From: Pseudoneurospora amorphoporcata
Taxonomy: Eukaryota; Ascomycota; Sordariomycetes; Sordariales; Sordariaceae
Direction: 5' to 3'
DNA: 64,000 bases
NCBI GenBank assembly: GCA_033297205.1
Contig: MU859100.1
Span: forward strand, 1 to 64,000
Shown one piece after another: positions 43,708 through 53,239 of the stretch (the first letter of the stretch is position 1; each line of letters begins with the position of its first letter). The position numbers and the translations under genes are program-made. The notes under the pieces are model-generated. The model made no database searches. It was given only the letters and a program-made list of their open reading frames with translations, and was not told the DNA's origin.

Positions 43708-44109
43708 TTGACGGTAGAGTAGAACCAGTACCTACCCAACGACCTCACCGCCGCCATCACGGCGGGAAGAAAACGCAAGGCAGACGAGAAGGTATCTAGC
43801 GCAGACTCCACAGCGTAGGTAGAAATTCTTCTATACCCGGGTATTGCTTTTTGGGCGGGGTTAATCCTGGCTGTTGCCTAGAACGCAATATGCGACGGAA
43901 GAGTCTATTAAGGACAATAGTACAATGAGTAGGCGCCAACGCACGGCCTACCGGGAATACAATACGCGTCCTCGTTTGTGTTGCCCCACCAAAAGAATTT
44001 CTTCCAATCCATCAACTCTCACTTGTCACCGCGTCAAAGTCCTTCCTCATTCCTGACATTCCTGGAAGCCCTCGCCATCAAACCGCCGCGCAAGCAGTTC
44101 GTTACTCGT

Positions 44110-44393
44110 CAGCTGGAAGATAAGCATCCTTTCTGGCTTGTCAAGCCGCTCTTCGTGTAAGTATAGCTCCTTGCTCCAGCCCTCGTTTGCTGATCTCTGG
44201 CGTTAATCAACTCGAACGTAAAGTGAACTAAAGCTGTTCTTCACCCGTCAGCCTGAGGATACCTCTAAACATCCGTTCCGACCTCTCAAGTCACTCTTCG
44301 TGTAAGCTGTATTCAGTGCTCCTTGTCTTGTTGGTCTCAACTGTCAACTGACATGAACGTAAAGTGAGCCAAAGACCATTTCAGTCCTCCTCA
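44110..44393 (+). repeat. Tandem duplication (about 145 bp) of the copy F leader
   Basis: Two divergent units follow each other. Each contains a TCAAG.C.CTCTTCGTGTAAG donor region (44141-44161 and 44286-44306), CTCCTTG a little later, and GAACGTAAAGTGA near its end. Each unit looks like a 5'-UTR exon end plus intron, so copy F may have two alternative leaders, or one unit is a relic of promoter duplication. Confidence 0.55.
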
Positions 44394-44420
44394 AGACCTC
44401 AACCAAGAGGAATAGAGAAC

Positions 44421-44844
44421 ATGAGCACGCAGACGGGCCCCGGCGCTGACCTGGAAGAGACGTCCATGTCCAGGGCGCTCGAGCTCCTCCCTGTTCCCGA
44501 GCTGGTCGAAGACTTGAGCAACCTAACCTTTGCGAATGGAAGCACGCGATCAAGTTCCCGTCCATTTCGAGTTCCACGAGCTCGACTACTATCTTCAGGA
44601 GCCCACGACCGCCGTTATTCCGGGCATTCCCAGTATTAGTCGTCGCCGCCGCCTGCTCGCCTACGCCATCATCTGGTCTTCGGCCAAGAAAGTTGCTCTC
44701 AAGGCACACAAGCTGTTTGGCAAGAAGCTGGATCAGGAAGCTGAGCAGTTCGATCCTCGCTCCCTGATGGAGCTGATTGTAAAATACCACGTCACGTCTA
44801 TGTTTTACAATGTGGAAGAGGCTGAGTCTGTCTGTCCACTTTAA
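44421..44844 (+). pseudogene. Copia-Gag-like copy F, two frameshifts in block 1
   Basis: The ATG at 44421 opens MSTQTGPGADLEETSMSRAL and LLPVPELVEDLSN, a normal family start. Then, within about 40 bases (near 44525-44565), the family pattern moves through three frames: EWKHAIKF is in one frame and VHFEFHELDYYL in another. After that the frame stays open with SRRRRLLAYAIIWSSAKKV and FDPRSLMELIVKYH to 44844. Two small indels explain it; no intron of reasonable size does. Likely a pseudogene, unless the assembly is wrong. Confidence 0.7.
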
Positions 44845-46236
44845 AGGGCTGCCTGAACTCGTTGGGAGACGGACAAAACACGTATTGGAAGGAGGATTTG
44901 GGGATAATTCGTTGATAGGGTCACCTTATATGTTTGAAGTAAGCTCGAGTTCTTGAACCTCGAAAGGACTTTGATCCATTGAAGCACTCCGCTACTGTGA
45001 AATATCTTGATGGAATCCTCCCTTTGTGTCAAATGTGTCTGGGGTTCAGTGCAATGCCGAAGGCATCCTTAGAAGAAGAGAAACCTAACCGCACACACTT
45101 TTCTTTCCTATAACGCACACCCCTTTTTACACTCTCCAAGACCTTGCGCCGAAGAATCTCAATTCAAGCCTGAAAGGCTTTGAGTCTTTCAGTTCAAGAA
45201 GTCAAGATTCTATCCTAGACTTTATTTGACGCAAATCGCAATGACTCACAAAAAGGGTGTTTGAGGGGAAGTGGGAGAAGTTGGCGCTGTGAATGCAACT
45301 GATGAAAGAAGGCCGATGCAAGGATTTTGCAGGGAATAGAAGATTAGGAAGTGTCATTTGGGCCCTGTTCGTTCCGGCAGTAGCGCAGCATATAAGGGAA
45401 GCTCTTCTATCGCTTAGCACAAGGCGTTTCTGCCACTAAAAAAAAGGAAGGCTCCTATCACTGTGTTACTGCCAGAACGGACACGCCCATGAGCTATTTC
45501 AACGAGTTATCCCAAGCCTTGCAGGCTGAAAGGGTTTCCCCAAAACTTTGTGGCATCTGAGATCGGGAAAGGGTGTGTGCGTGTACCTAGGAACAGGGCG
45601 TGTGCGTGTAGGAATTCCCCAGGAGAAAAGAAAGCGGCACAGAGAAAGAGCAACCTCCCAGTAGAATCGTGGAGGTTCTCGTTCGCGTAAGCTGGCCATG
45701 AATAACGAATCCTCGGTCCAGGCTGTGAAGGGTTTGCCAGAGTGATGATTAGGTAAGTAGGAAGATGGAAGGGAGGTATTGGAAGTCCGTGCGTGCCATA
45801 GGTGGTTCCCTTCACCGGGCTTCTCTCTCACTGGCACTAGACCCCCTCCTGGCAGTATTTCTAGGTAGGCAGCCCGGGGCCGAGTCTGCCCTTTGTCTTT
45901 CCTCTTCCTTCACCACTACAAGGTCAAGCGAATTTTCTGTCGTCGCGTTCTAGAACTACCTCCGCGGTTAGAAGGACACTTTCCTCACCTTCAGCTCAAC
46001 TTCGCTTTCAGACCCGGTGCATCATCGCTTGCGAACTTGAGCTCAACTTCCCTCTGAAGCGCATAGCATCATCCTTCGCGACGTTCTCGTCCTCGTAAGT
46101 CACGCTTCCATTCCCCCATCCCCCTCAACTCCTCACCTTCCTTCTCCTTCGCTAACCTCATCGCAAAGTACCCCATCTCCCATTCCCATCTCCCCACCCC
46201 TCACCTCTCCTCTGCCAGGAGCCCACCACCACCACC
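44845..46236. other. Intergenic with a MITE-like element and the leader of copy G
   Basis: Contains the inverted-repeat element at 45364-45487. The 5'-UTR intron of copy G probably runs from GTAAGT at 46095 to TCTGCCAG at 46218 (124 nt). No other gene is seen. Confidence 0.5.
45364..45487. mobile_element. MITE-like inverted-repeat element, copy 2
   Basis: About 124 bp with terminal inverted repeats of 17-20 bp. The left end reads CTGTTCGTTCCGGCAGTAG; the reverse complement of the right end reads CGTGTCCGTTCTGGCAGTAA. The interior contains GGGAAGCTCTTCTATC, which matches AGAGAAGCTCTTTTATC of the copy at 51717-51812 in the opposite orientation. It has no coding capacity. Confidence 0.7.
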
Positions 46237-46812
46237 ATGGCCCAAAACGCACCTCAAGACGAAACCTACGCGTGCGACCTCCACGACCCCTCCAACGACG
46301 CCCTCACGCGCCTGCCCATCCCTCCCCTCCTCGCCGATCTCAGTAACTACTACGCCTGGCAACACGCCTTGTACTTCCACCTGCGCTACCACGGCATTTT
46401 CTATTTCCTGACCGGCCACGAGCAGTCGCGCTGGGACCTGCGCTGGCACGAAGCCGAGGGCAACGAAGCCAGTCGCCCGACCTACTTTGACCGCAGGAAC
46501 TACATGCGCCGCAACATGCACGCGTACTCGATCCTTTTCTCCAAGATCGGCAGTGTTGTCCCCAGACTTCTGGAGGCGGGCTGGGACGGTGATCACGATT
46601 CGTTTGGTTTCAGGACCGATTTGTTGTGGAATCGCATCCAGGCGCTGAGGCAGAGGCGTCCGGGCGTGCCGGCGCAGCAGCCTGGGCGTGAGCAGCACCA
46701 GGATAACGTGCAGGCACAGGGTCGTATGGTTAACGGTGTTAACGGTCATATGGTTAATGGTATCCATCCTAGCCAGGCGATTGATTTGGAGGACGATGAT
46801 GAGATGGAGTGA
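46237..46812 (+). CDS. Copia-Gag-like protein, copy G, with acidic tail
   Basis: Single coding exon, 191 residues. Block 1: LTRLPIPPLLADLSNYYAWQ and HALYFHLRYHGIFYFLTG. Block 2: RNYMRRNMHAYSILFSKIGS. Block 3: RTDLLWNRIQALRQRR. A C-terminal extension of about 55 residues is Gln-rich, carries the short repeat MVNGVNGHMVNG, and ends in the acidic DLEDDDEME. That tail is absent from copies A, C, D and E. Acidic C-termini are the opposite of the nucleic-acid-binding tails of retroelement Gag. Start ATG after a CCACCACC leader. Confidence 0.75.
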   Translation: MAQNAPQDETYACDLHDPSNDALTRLPIPPLLADLSNYYAWQHALYFHLRYHGIFYFLTGHEQSRWDLRWHEAEGNEASRPTYFDRRNYMRRNMHAYSILFSKIGSVVPRLLEAGWDGDHDSFGFRTDLLWNRIQALRQRRPGVPAQQPGREQHQDNVQAQGRMVNGVNGHMVNGIHPSQAIDLEDDDEME

Positions 46813-47693
46813 CTGGCTGTTTTTGCAGGCAGCACAAGGCAGCAGACGGGAGGCACGGGCTGGCGGGATTGACACAGCATTCTACGAGCGAGCGGCATAG
46901 GAGCTGGAGGCGCTTCGTACGGCAGTATACGGCAACTAGCTACATCTGGAGGTTAATGGAAGTGGGAATGGAGGAACATGGATGGTAGGTGCTGCTTGTC
47001 TGGTGTTGTCATGAGTGCACTGGACACAGGATCATGAGTCAGGGCTACACAGGTTCAGTGGCTGCAGTGCGTTTAGCGCTGTTATGGTCACGCTGCCGTG
47101 AGAGTAAGGATACCTTTCCAGCTAAGAACACTCCTCATAAAGAAACGCTATTTCATTCAGGAACTGTTGTACCTTTGGCCAAATCTTTCACACATTGGGG
47201 GCAAAAGTTGGTTGTGTTCATGATAGTGTATTATTGTTTTATATGGTGTTGTCATCAAGTGTCTTCTCCCAGCCAAGTACCTTTACCGAGAACATCACTG
47301 GGATCCTAACACGTACGGTCCACTGATAACTATTGCTAGTCCGCTATTGTACTCCCTCCAAAAACTGCCGTGACCGAGATAGTGACTCATCCCACACAAA
47401 GCCATCATTTTTGCCGATGCGAACACCAAACTGAAAACGCGATTTCTTGCAACTGCAATGACTTGACTTCATTCATTTTCTTGTGAAAGCCGACCATCAT
47501 TAATGATCTAGCTCGTGTGAAAAGCACCGTGCCATCTAGTACCACCAAGTAAACTTCCAGCAATCCTATACCTTGTTCAGTATCCACGCACCCTCTCGTT
47601 CTTATTTGTCAATCGCAGCCGTTCCGTGCCGGATGTCGTGTCGTGGCGATGCATATAAAACCCAAAGGCAGGCTCTACTAGATGACCTCCATC
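46813..47693. other. Intergenic between convergent copies G and H
   Basis: No gene is seen. Short frames only. Confidence 0.5.
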
Positions 47694-48541
47694 CTAAAAG
47701 AAGTTACGCGCTCGTATCAACCTAATAATCGGGGGGGATTCCGATGACATGCGAGATTTCGGGTCCTCAGGATCAACCATAAACTCTTCGTGGTTAGTAA
47801 AACCGCGAAGGCTCAAGTTCCGATGACCCTCGGTCATGAATTTGGCTGCCTTCGACTCATCAGACCTCCAATCATAGCCCCTCGCCATATCGTCCTCGAA
47901 AATCTCCTCGTCCTTTACGCTCAACGCATTCATGACCTTGGGATGAACGTGAATACCGTACTGATCGCGGAGTTTACGGCGCAAATAAAGATAATCCGCA
48001 GCGTCGTAGTCTTCGTAATCGTAATCGGCATTGACATGGAACAAGAAGAGAAGCATCCTGTCCTTCAGCGAGTCGTCGCGCTTGGGCAAGCGGACGTAGC
48101 GAACAATGTAGTTCCACAGCTCCTGGGGGTCGAAGTCATAATCATCCTCAAAGGCCCTCAGGCCAGCGGTGAGCAACATGGGGAAAACCATATTGTTGAG
48201 TTTGCTCCGAAGAATAGTATAGGCGTGGGCGCGTCGGCGCCGCCATGAGGCGGGTGTCTCGACGTCAACGTTCGCTTGTCCGTTCTCGTGTGTGCCGTCG
48301 ATGAACTCCAGCAGACCGTGATGGTTCAGGTAGAGCCGCATGTCGTATTTCCATTGGTCGACATGGAAGAGGCCGCAAAGGTACTTTAGCTCAGGAAGAA
48401 ACTCTGTGAAGGGCTGCGTCTGACCAGGGACTGATGTAGCTGGCGATGCGAGCCTTGCTGTAAATGTGGTTAGAAATGCTTCTGAACCGTTAGGAGCTGG
48501 GTATAGTTACCAAGCGGGGGAGGGTTCGCGCTCTCGGACAT
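47694..48541 (-). CDS. Copia-Gag-like protein, copy H (longest, opposite strand)
   Basis: Two exons, 48541-48511 and 48457-47694, give 264 residues. The 53-nt intron starts GTAACT, has TTCTAACC and ends TTTACAG. Block 1: LPELKYLCGLFHVDQWKYDM with RLYLNHHGLLEFIDG. Block 2: WRRRRAHAYTILRSKLNNMV. Block 3: DPQELWNYIVRYVRL. Unlike its sisters it continues with about 130 more residues (SLKDRMLLFLFHVNADY, LYLRRKLRDQYGIHVHP, FEDDMARGYDW). In copia Gag, a helical region with a similar rhythm follows the UBN2-like segment, so this copy may preserve more of the ancestral protein. It is the only member with a coding intron and the only one on the minus strand. Confidence 0.75.
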
Positions 48542-49623
48542 GGTCGCGAGCTGCGGTAGTGGGTGACTCAGTTGATAAGAATGAAGGTGCCGACGTAAAG
48601 GTTTCAGGGTAGCTGTGCCCGTACACGTCGTGGTAACCAGGCAAGGACGGCTGGGGTTGCGTTTACAATCCTGCGACAACGATGAAAGTTGAAAGGGAAG
48701 ATGGTGTTGTGTGTGGGCTGGGAAAAAAAAAGAAAGGAAGAGAAGATGCAGAGAGCACAATGAAAATTAGAGGTAGTGTGGCCCTGTGACAAATGTGGAA
48801 AAGTGCGGCAGAAAAGAAAGACGGAGGGGAGCGGTCACTTCAAATCTTGAGAAGGAGCGTTCGGCTGGTCACCAGCCAGTTTGGAAGGAGCGGTCGCTTT
48901 ATTCCTGGGAAAACTTCTCCACATCGTCAGGGCTCCAAACGCCTCTCACTTGGGCGACCCGAAGCTCGTCCGTTCTTGCCTCAAGACACGCATTTGGTTT
49001 TAGGCCAAGAGTCAGAGGTGTTTCGAGTCCTGACGACCAGAGGTACCCTGTGTTTAACGGATTTGACCCAATTTGAACCAAGAAAGTCTTGAGAAAGAGC
49101 ATGGGTAGAGGTAGAAAAGGATGGCTTGTGGTTTTGCAAAGCATTGAGCTTGTCATGGTGAAGAAATTGAATGGGGTTATGGAATGTACCTAGGTTTGGG
49201 GTGGGTGCGCCAAGGGTTACACTGTTACTCTTGTTGAGCTAGACAAACCAAAACACCCATTCGAATGGTTCAGTTGCAGGAAATAAAGATACCGGATGAA
49301 TACAAGAAGATACAAAAGTATTTCCCAGAACTAGGAAAGCTACGGTGAAGTACCGGAGTGTATGCGCTTGGAGGAAGAGGTTTACAACGCAGCTTTGATT
49401 CATGTTAATTAGTCTGGCAGAAAAGGATCAATGTTTTACTGCATATACATGTAGGAAAGCGTTCGGCTTTCTGTCCTGTAGACGCCGCAGACTCTCATGT
49501 TTCTTATTTTAAAGGCCTAAAAGGAAACGGAGAGAGGCATCTATAGCGTCCTTAGACCGTGTGCCATCATCCCATATCGCTTCACACTCGGGACATTTCC
49601 TCCCGTGTCAACAGCCGCCACCA
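48542..49623. other. Intergenic, no gene seen
   Basis: Contains the promoter of copy H and the 3' flank of the minus-strand F-box gene. Only short frames. Confidence 0.5.
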
Positions 49624-51147
49624 TCAAACATCAATCCTCATGTACCGATCAGTCGGTGAATGTCCTCCGACATAAACCGAACGCAGCCTCGGCGGTGTTC
49701 CCATTTCTCCCAGATTATGTGTGAGTACCGCCCGATAGGTATGGAGATCCCGCACAGGCGGATACACGCCCCTACTCATGGCGAGTGGGTATCGGCGCAG
49801 GTACTGCTCACGGGTGTAGACGAACATGTCTGACAGCTTGAGATATCTCAACTCACTCAGCTGCGAAAGACACGACAGTCTCTGCGTTTGGCCGAACATT
49901 TTGATCCAGGCTGCCCCGTCGGTTCTGTAGGGGATCATCATCTGACACCACTCAAAGTGCTGCAGCGTTTCTCGGTGCGCGAGCAGGATGGTATTGATGT
50001 TGTGACTTTGGCTGAACAGGCCCAATCCGCGACCGAGAAAAAGTGTTTCCGTCAGCCCGTTGACGTCGAGTCCGCTGAATAGTCGGAGCTTCCGAAGGCG
50101 CTTGGTAGGCTGGAGCCATATATAAAGCTGATGTGGCTCGACTCCTCGACAGCGCTGGTTTCCCGAAACATAAATCGGGCCATCATCGACTAGCGTTAGC
50201 TCTTCGAGGGTTTCAGGACAGCATGGTAAGTTATGCGCTACTGGATCGTAGCTGTAATGTCTCAGTGAGGACGCGTCCATGTCAAGCACGGTAAGGAGCT
50301 TGGCCACATCTTGGTTGTACTGAATGGTATGAGGCCCTAGATTCTGGCTTGTAGCAGGGACGATGCCCATTGCGTAGCGGAAAACAAACGACGTGGAGTT
50401 AGTCCCACTTGCTGTAAGCCGAAGTGTGCGTAGATTCGGAGAAAAGAAGATGGCGATATTGAACGAAATATTGCACACCTGTTCAAAAACCCTGTCGTCC
50501 ATAATGTACCCCATATCCCCGTTCGTATATTGCATTAGCCGTACCAAATGCAACATGTGACCCAGATCAGGAAAAGACTGCATGTCTGGTGACCTCAGGA
50601 TGGGTATAAAGTTGTCCATAACGGCGTTCTCGAGCCCTAGTGTCTCCGTGGCCCATAGCCTATGGTATTGCGGACGGTCCCCACACTCGTCGCCATCACA
50701 TCTGCATGCGTTGAATCCCTCCTCGGGAAGCGCGCAACTGGTGAGAAACCGAGAATCGATTCCCAGCCACTTGACATAGGGGCGGAGTTGGGGATAGAGG
50801 GCCAAGCATTTGGCTAACCTGAGAAGGCCTCTGGCACCTGTAACTGAAATCATTTCAAGTAGCTTCATTCTCGCAATTGGAGATATAATTTGTTTGGACA
50901 CCAATGATAGGCTGCGTAATGTCCGGCGTGAATGTAGGTACGGGAGAGTATCGACAGGGCCCATTAGGTAATCTACCTCTGCAGGTCCGTTCGGATCATG
51001 AGAAATCGTAGTTTGTGTTTTCTTGAGGTACTTCTTGGGGGGTTTGGGGTCGAAAGCTTTCAGTATCATTGCCAGGATCTCTTCAGGCAGCCTTTCGAGG
51101 TAAGATTGGCCGATGGGCCATGGTGCCTGGGTGGTTGTCTCTGACAT
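49624..51147 (-). CDS. F-box protein, LRR-like C-terminus (paralog of 21112-22848)
   Basis: Intronless. From the ATG at 51147 the protein has 507 residues and starts MSETTTQAPWPIGQSYLERL, as the paralog starts with MSE before LERLPNEIL. The frame is open further upstream to an ATG at 51411 with a good context, which would add 88 residues of low-complexity sequence, so the true start is open. The F-box covers about 17-60 (LERLPEEILAMILKAF, LSLVSKQIISPIARMKLL). Leucine-rich strands follow (LRTLRLTASG, LEELTLVDDG, LRKLRLFSGLD, LRYLKLSDMF). Role: predicted substrate receptor of an SCF ubiquitin ligase. Confidence 0.85.
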   Translation of the reverse strand: MSETTTQAPWPIGQSYLERLPEEILAMILKAFDPKPPKKYLKKTQTTISHDPNGPAEVDYLMGPVDTLPYLHSRRTLRSLSLVSKQIISPIARMKLLEMISVTGARGLLRLAKCLALYPQLRPYVKWLGIDSRFLTSCALPEEGFNACRCDGDECGDRPQYHRLWATETLGLENAVMDNFIPILRSPDMQSFPDLGHMLHLVRLMQYTNGDMGYIMDDRVFEQVCNISFNIAIFFSPNLRTLRLTASGTNSTSFVFRYAMGIVPATSQNLGPHTIQYNQDVAKLLTVLDMDASSLRHYSYDPVAHNLPCCPETLEELTLVDDGPIYVSGNQRCRGVEPHQLYIWLQPTKRLRKLRLFSGLDVNGLTETLFLGRGLGLFSQSHNINTILLAHRETLQHFEWCQMMIPYRTDGAAWIKMFGQTQRLSCLSQLSELRYLKLSDMFVYTREQYLRRYPLAMSRGVYPPVRDLHTYRAVLTHNLGEMGTPPRLRSVYVGGHSPTDRYMRIDV

Positions 51148-53239
51148 GGAGATGCGTTTGGGATTATGGCAACCGCAAAAGACGGGGTGGAGTTGGGCAG
51201 CGCACCAGGCGAGGAGAAGGCAGAATTCCTGGCTAGCAATAGTGTGCTCAGTGTCTTGGGTCCAAAGCGCTGGGGTACACGCCTCTCGATGATGAAGGAT
51301 GTGAGCATGGGCTTCTTGAAGAACGAAGAGTTGACGAATGCGACTTGAGAATGTGGTTGAGGATGGGGGAGATGGAGAGGTGGCGATGACGTCTTGTATG
51401 TTTGATATCATTGTCACTTCTTATTGCCGATGCATCGCCAATAAAGCTCGGGCAAACCATGCAGCGAAGACGATGGTGTGGTGGCTTCATCCCGCTTCCA
51501 GAATTCTGGTGGTTTGAGAGGATGGCGTAGGGTGCTTCGACACGCAGCGAGACAAGTGCGGGAACAAAGTCCAAATATCATGTTAGAAGGTATGTATTAA
51601 GAGAATGGCCTCGTGGCCGGGATTCATTGTCGATGAAGAGTTGGGAGTATGGCTTGGACAGTGGTGTTCGTTGCAGGGGAAAGGCAAGAAGGAAAGTCAG
51701 AAAGATAAAGCTAGGGGCGTGGTCGTTCTGACAGTAGCACAGTGACAGAACTTGAAGCCTTGGGTTAGAGATAAAAGAGCTTCTCTTACTACTACTGCTG
51801 GGACGAACGCGGCTTAGGCATTCAAAAGGGGGGAGCGAATGTTGAGGAGAAAGTGGGATGTAGTAGAGAAAGAGATATAGGAGAGAGAGATCTAGAAGTG
51901 AACCGAACAAGAAGAAGCCGCCCGGGAAGACGTGCCGAGGCAGTTGCGTGTGGAAACGGCCTGAAGTTGCTGGAAGCTAAGTAGCTAACAGAAATGAAAT
52001 AACGTGGAATAATAGCCTATGAATTAAAGCAACTCAAAGGTTGGCAATAGAGAACAATTCCGCGAGCTGTGAGAAGATTGGTGTTGCGGTTGACATTTGA
52101 CGTCGTTGGACGTTTGCCGCTTGGCTGGCCTGGCGAGCCTGGTAGTGACCACGCCAGCATGGGAAATGAAAAGACACGGGAGCATGGCAAGAAGATGCAG
52201 TGAATAACAGAGAATAAGTTGAATAAGTTGATTGATGAAAGTACCGAAGAAAAAACAACACTCTGAGATGAAGGGTCGTGGATGTCGAAGAGGAATGGAA
52301 AAGGACGAAACCACGAATGGAGACCTGCGTTGAAGTGGTCTGTGCATCAGCGGCCTACTCAGCTGCTTTCTACAGGTGAAAGGGTTAGGGTTCAAGCTGT
52401 CGGATGCGAAACGCAAGACAGGAGGAAGGGCGAACCCGACACCAAGCTCCGACATAAAAAGCTCAAGTTATTTCTTACAAGCTCATTGCATTTAATATCT
52501 CGTGTGAAGAATATCCATACATTCTATCGATTTTCAACTGTAAACAAGATGACAGTAACCCATTATCTCCCCATCAAAAGAAATCCGCGCTATCCGACGC
52601 GATAATGAAATCTGGCTCCACATGAACCACAATTTTTGGCCCTTTGGACAACGAACGGGGAGCCGACATCCAACGAATGTTTTTCGCATCGTTTGTTCGT
52701 TTCGTTCGTTGTTTCGTCAGTTCAATTCGCCGCTTCTATTGTACGCGGACACTTGTACACTGGCCAGCGGGAAGTTACACTTTCGATCGTCCATTGAGTC
52801 ACTGCCCGCCTTTCCAGTTTCCCCTTCCTGGGCCCCTTTCGCTTTTCGCCCAATTCGGATTTCCTTCAGGGTCCAGGCTTTGGCAGGGTTCTTTTTCAGG
52901 GTACATCTGTTTACATACTCCCTATTGCCCCGCCCCTTTTCCTTGGAGAACCAAAGCTTGGTCTTCTTGTCAATGTTTAACCTCTGAACTCGGGACTCTT
53001 TTCGACATCCAACTTGCGCATCACATCCAACCTGCATCCGCGCCGCATAAGCAATCCCAACCGGCGTTGAACGACCATTGAACCAACACGCGCGCACCGC
53101 GCGCCTTCCTTCCCTTTGCGCTTCGCGCGCTCAGCAAACCGCACACCATCCCTTATCCAGATTATCACAAGCGAACGGATCGGTTCGTAACGAGAAGGAA
53201 AACGAGAAAGTGAACGAACGAGCGATCGTAACCGCGACC
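51148..53239. other. Intergenic with a MITE-like element
   Basis: Includes the possible N-terminal extension or leader of the F-box gene (to 51411), the inverted-repeat element at 51717-51812, and the promoter of the desaturase-like gene. The frames seen (for example 52622-52987) have no domain. Confidence 0.45.
51717..51812. mobile_element. MITE-like inverted-repeat element, copy 3
   Basis: About 96 bp. The left end reads GCGTGGTCGTTCTGACAGTA; the reverse complement of the right end reads CCGCGTTCGTCCCAGCAGTA. In reverse orientation its interior (GAAGCTCTTTTATC and CACTGTGCTACTGTCAGAACG) aligns with the copy at 45364-45487. Non-autonomous, no coding capacity. Confidence 0.65.

Larger units (their letters stand above)
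43201..44420. other. Intergenic with a MITE-like element and a duplicated leader
   Basis: Contains the inverted-repeat element at 43601-43707 and a partial duplication of the 5'-UTR/intron region of copy F (see the separate entries). No further gene is seen. Confidence 0.5.
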
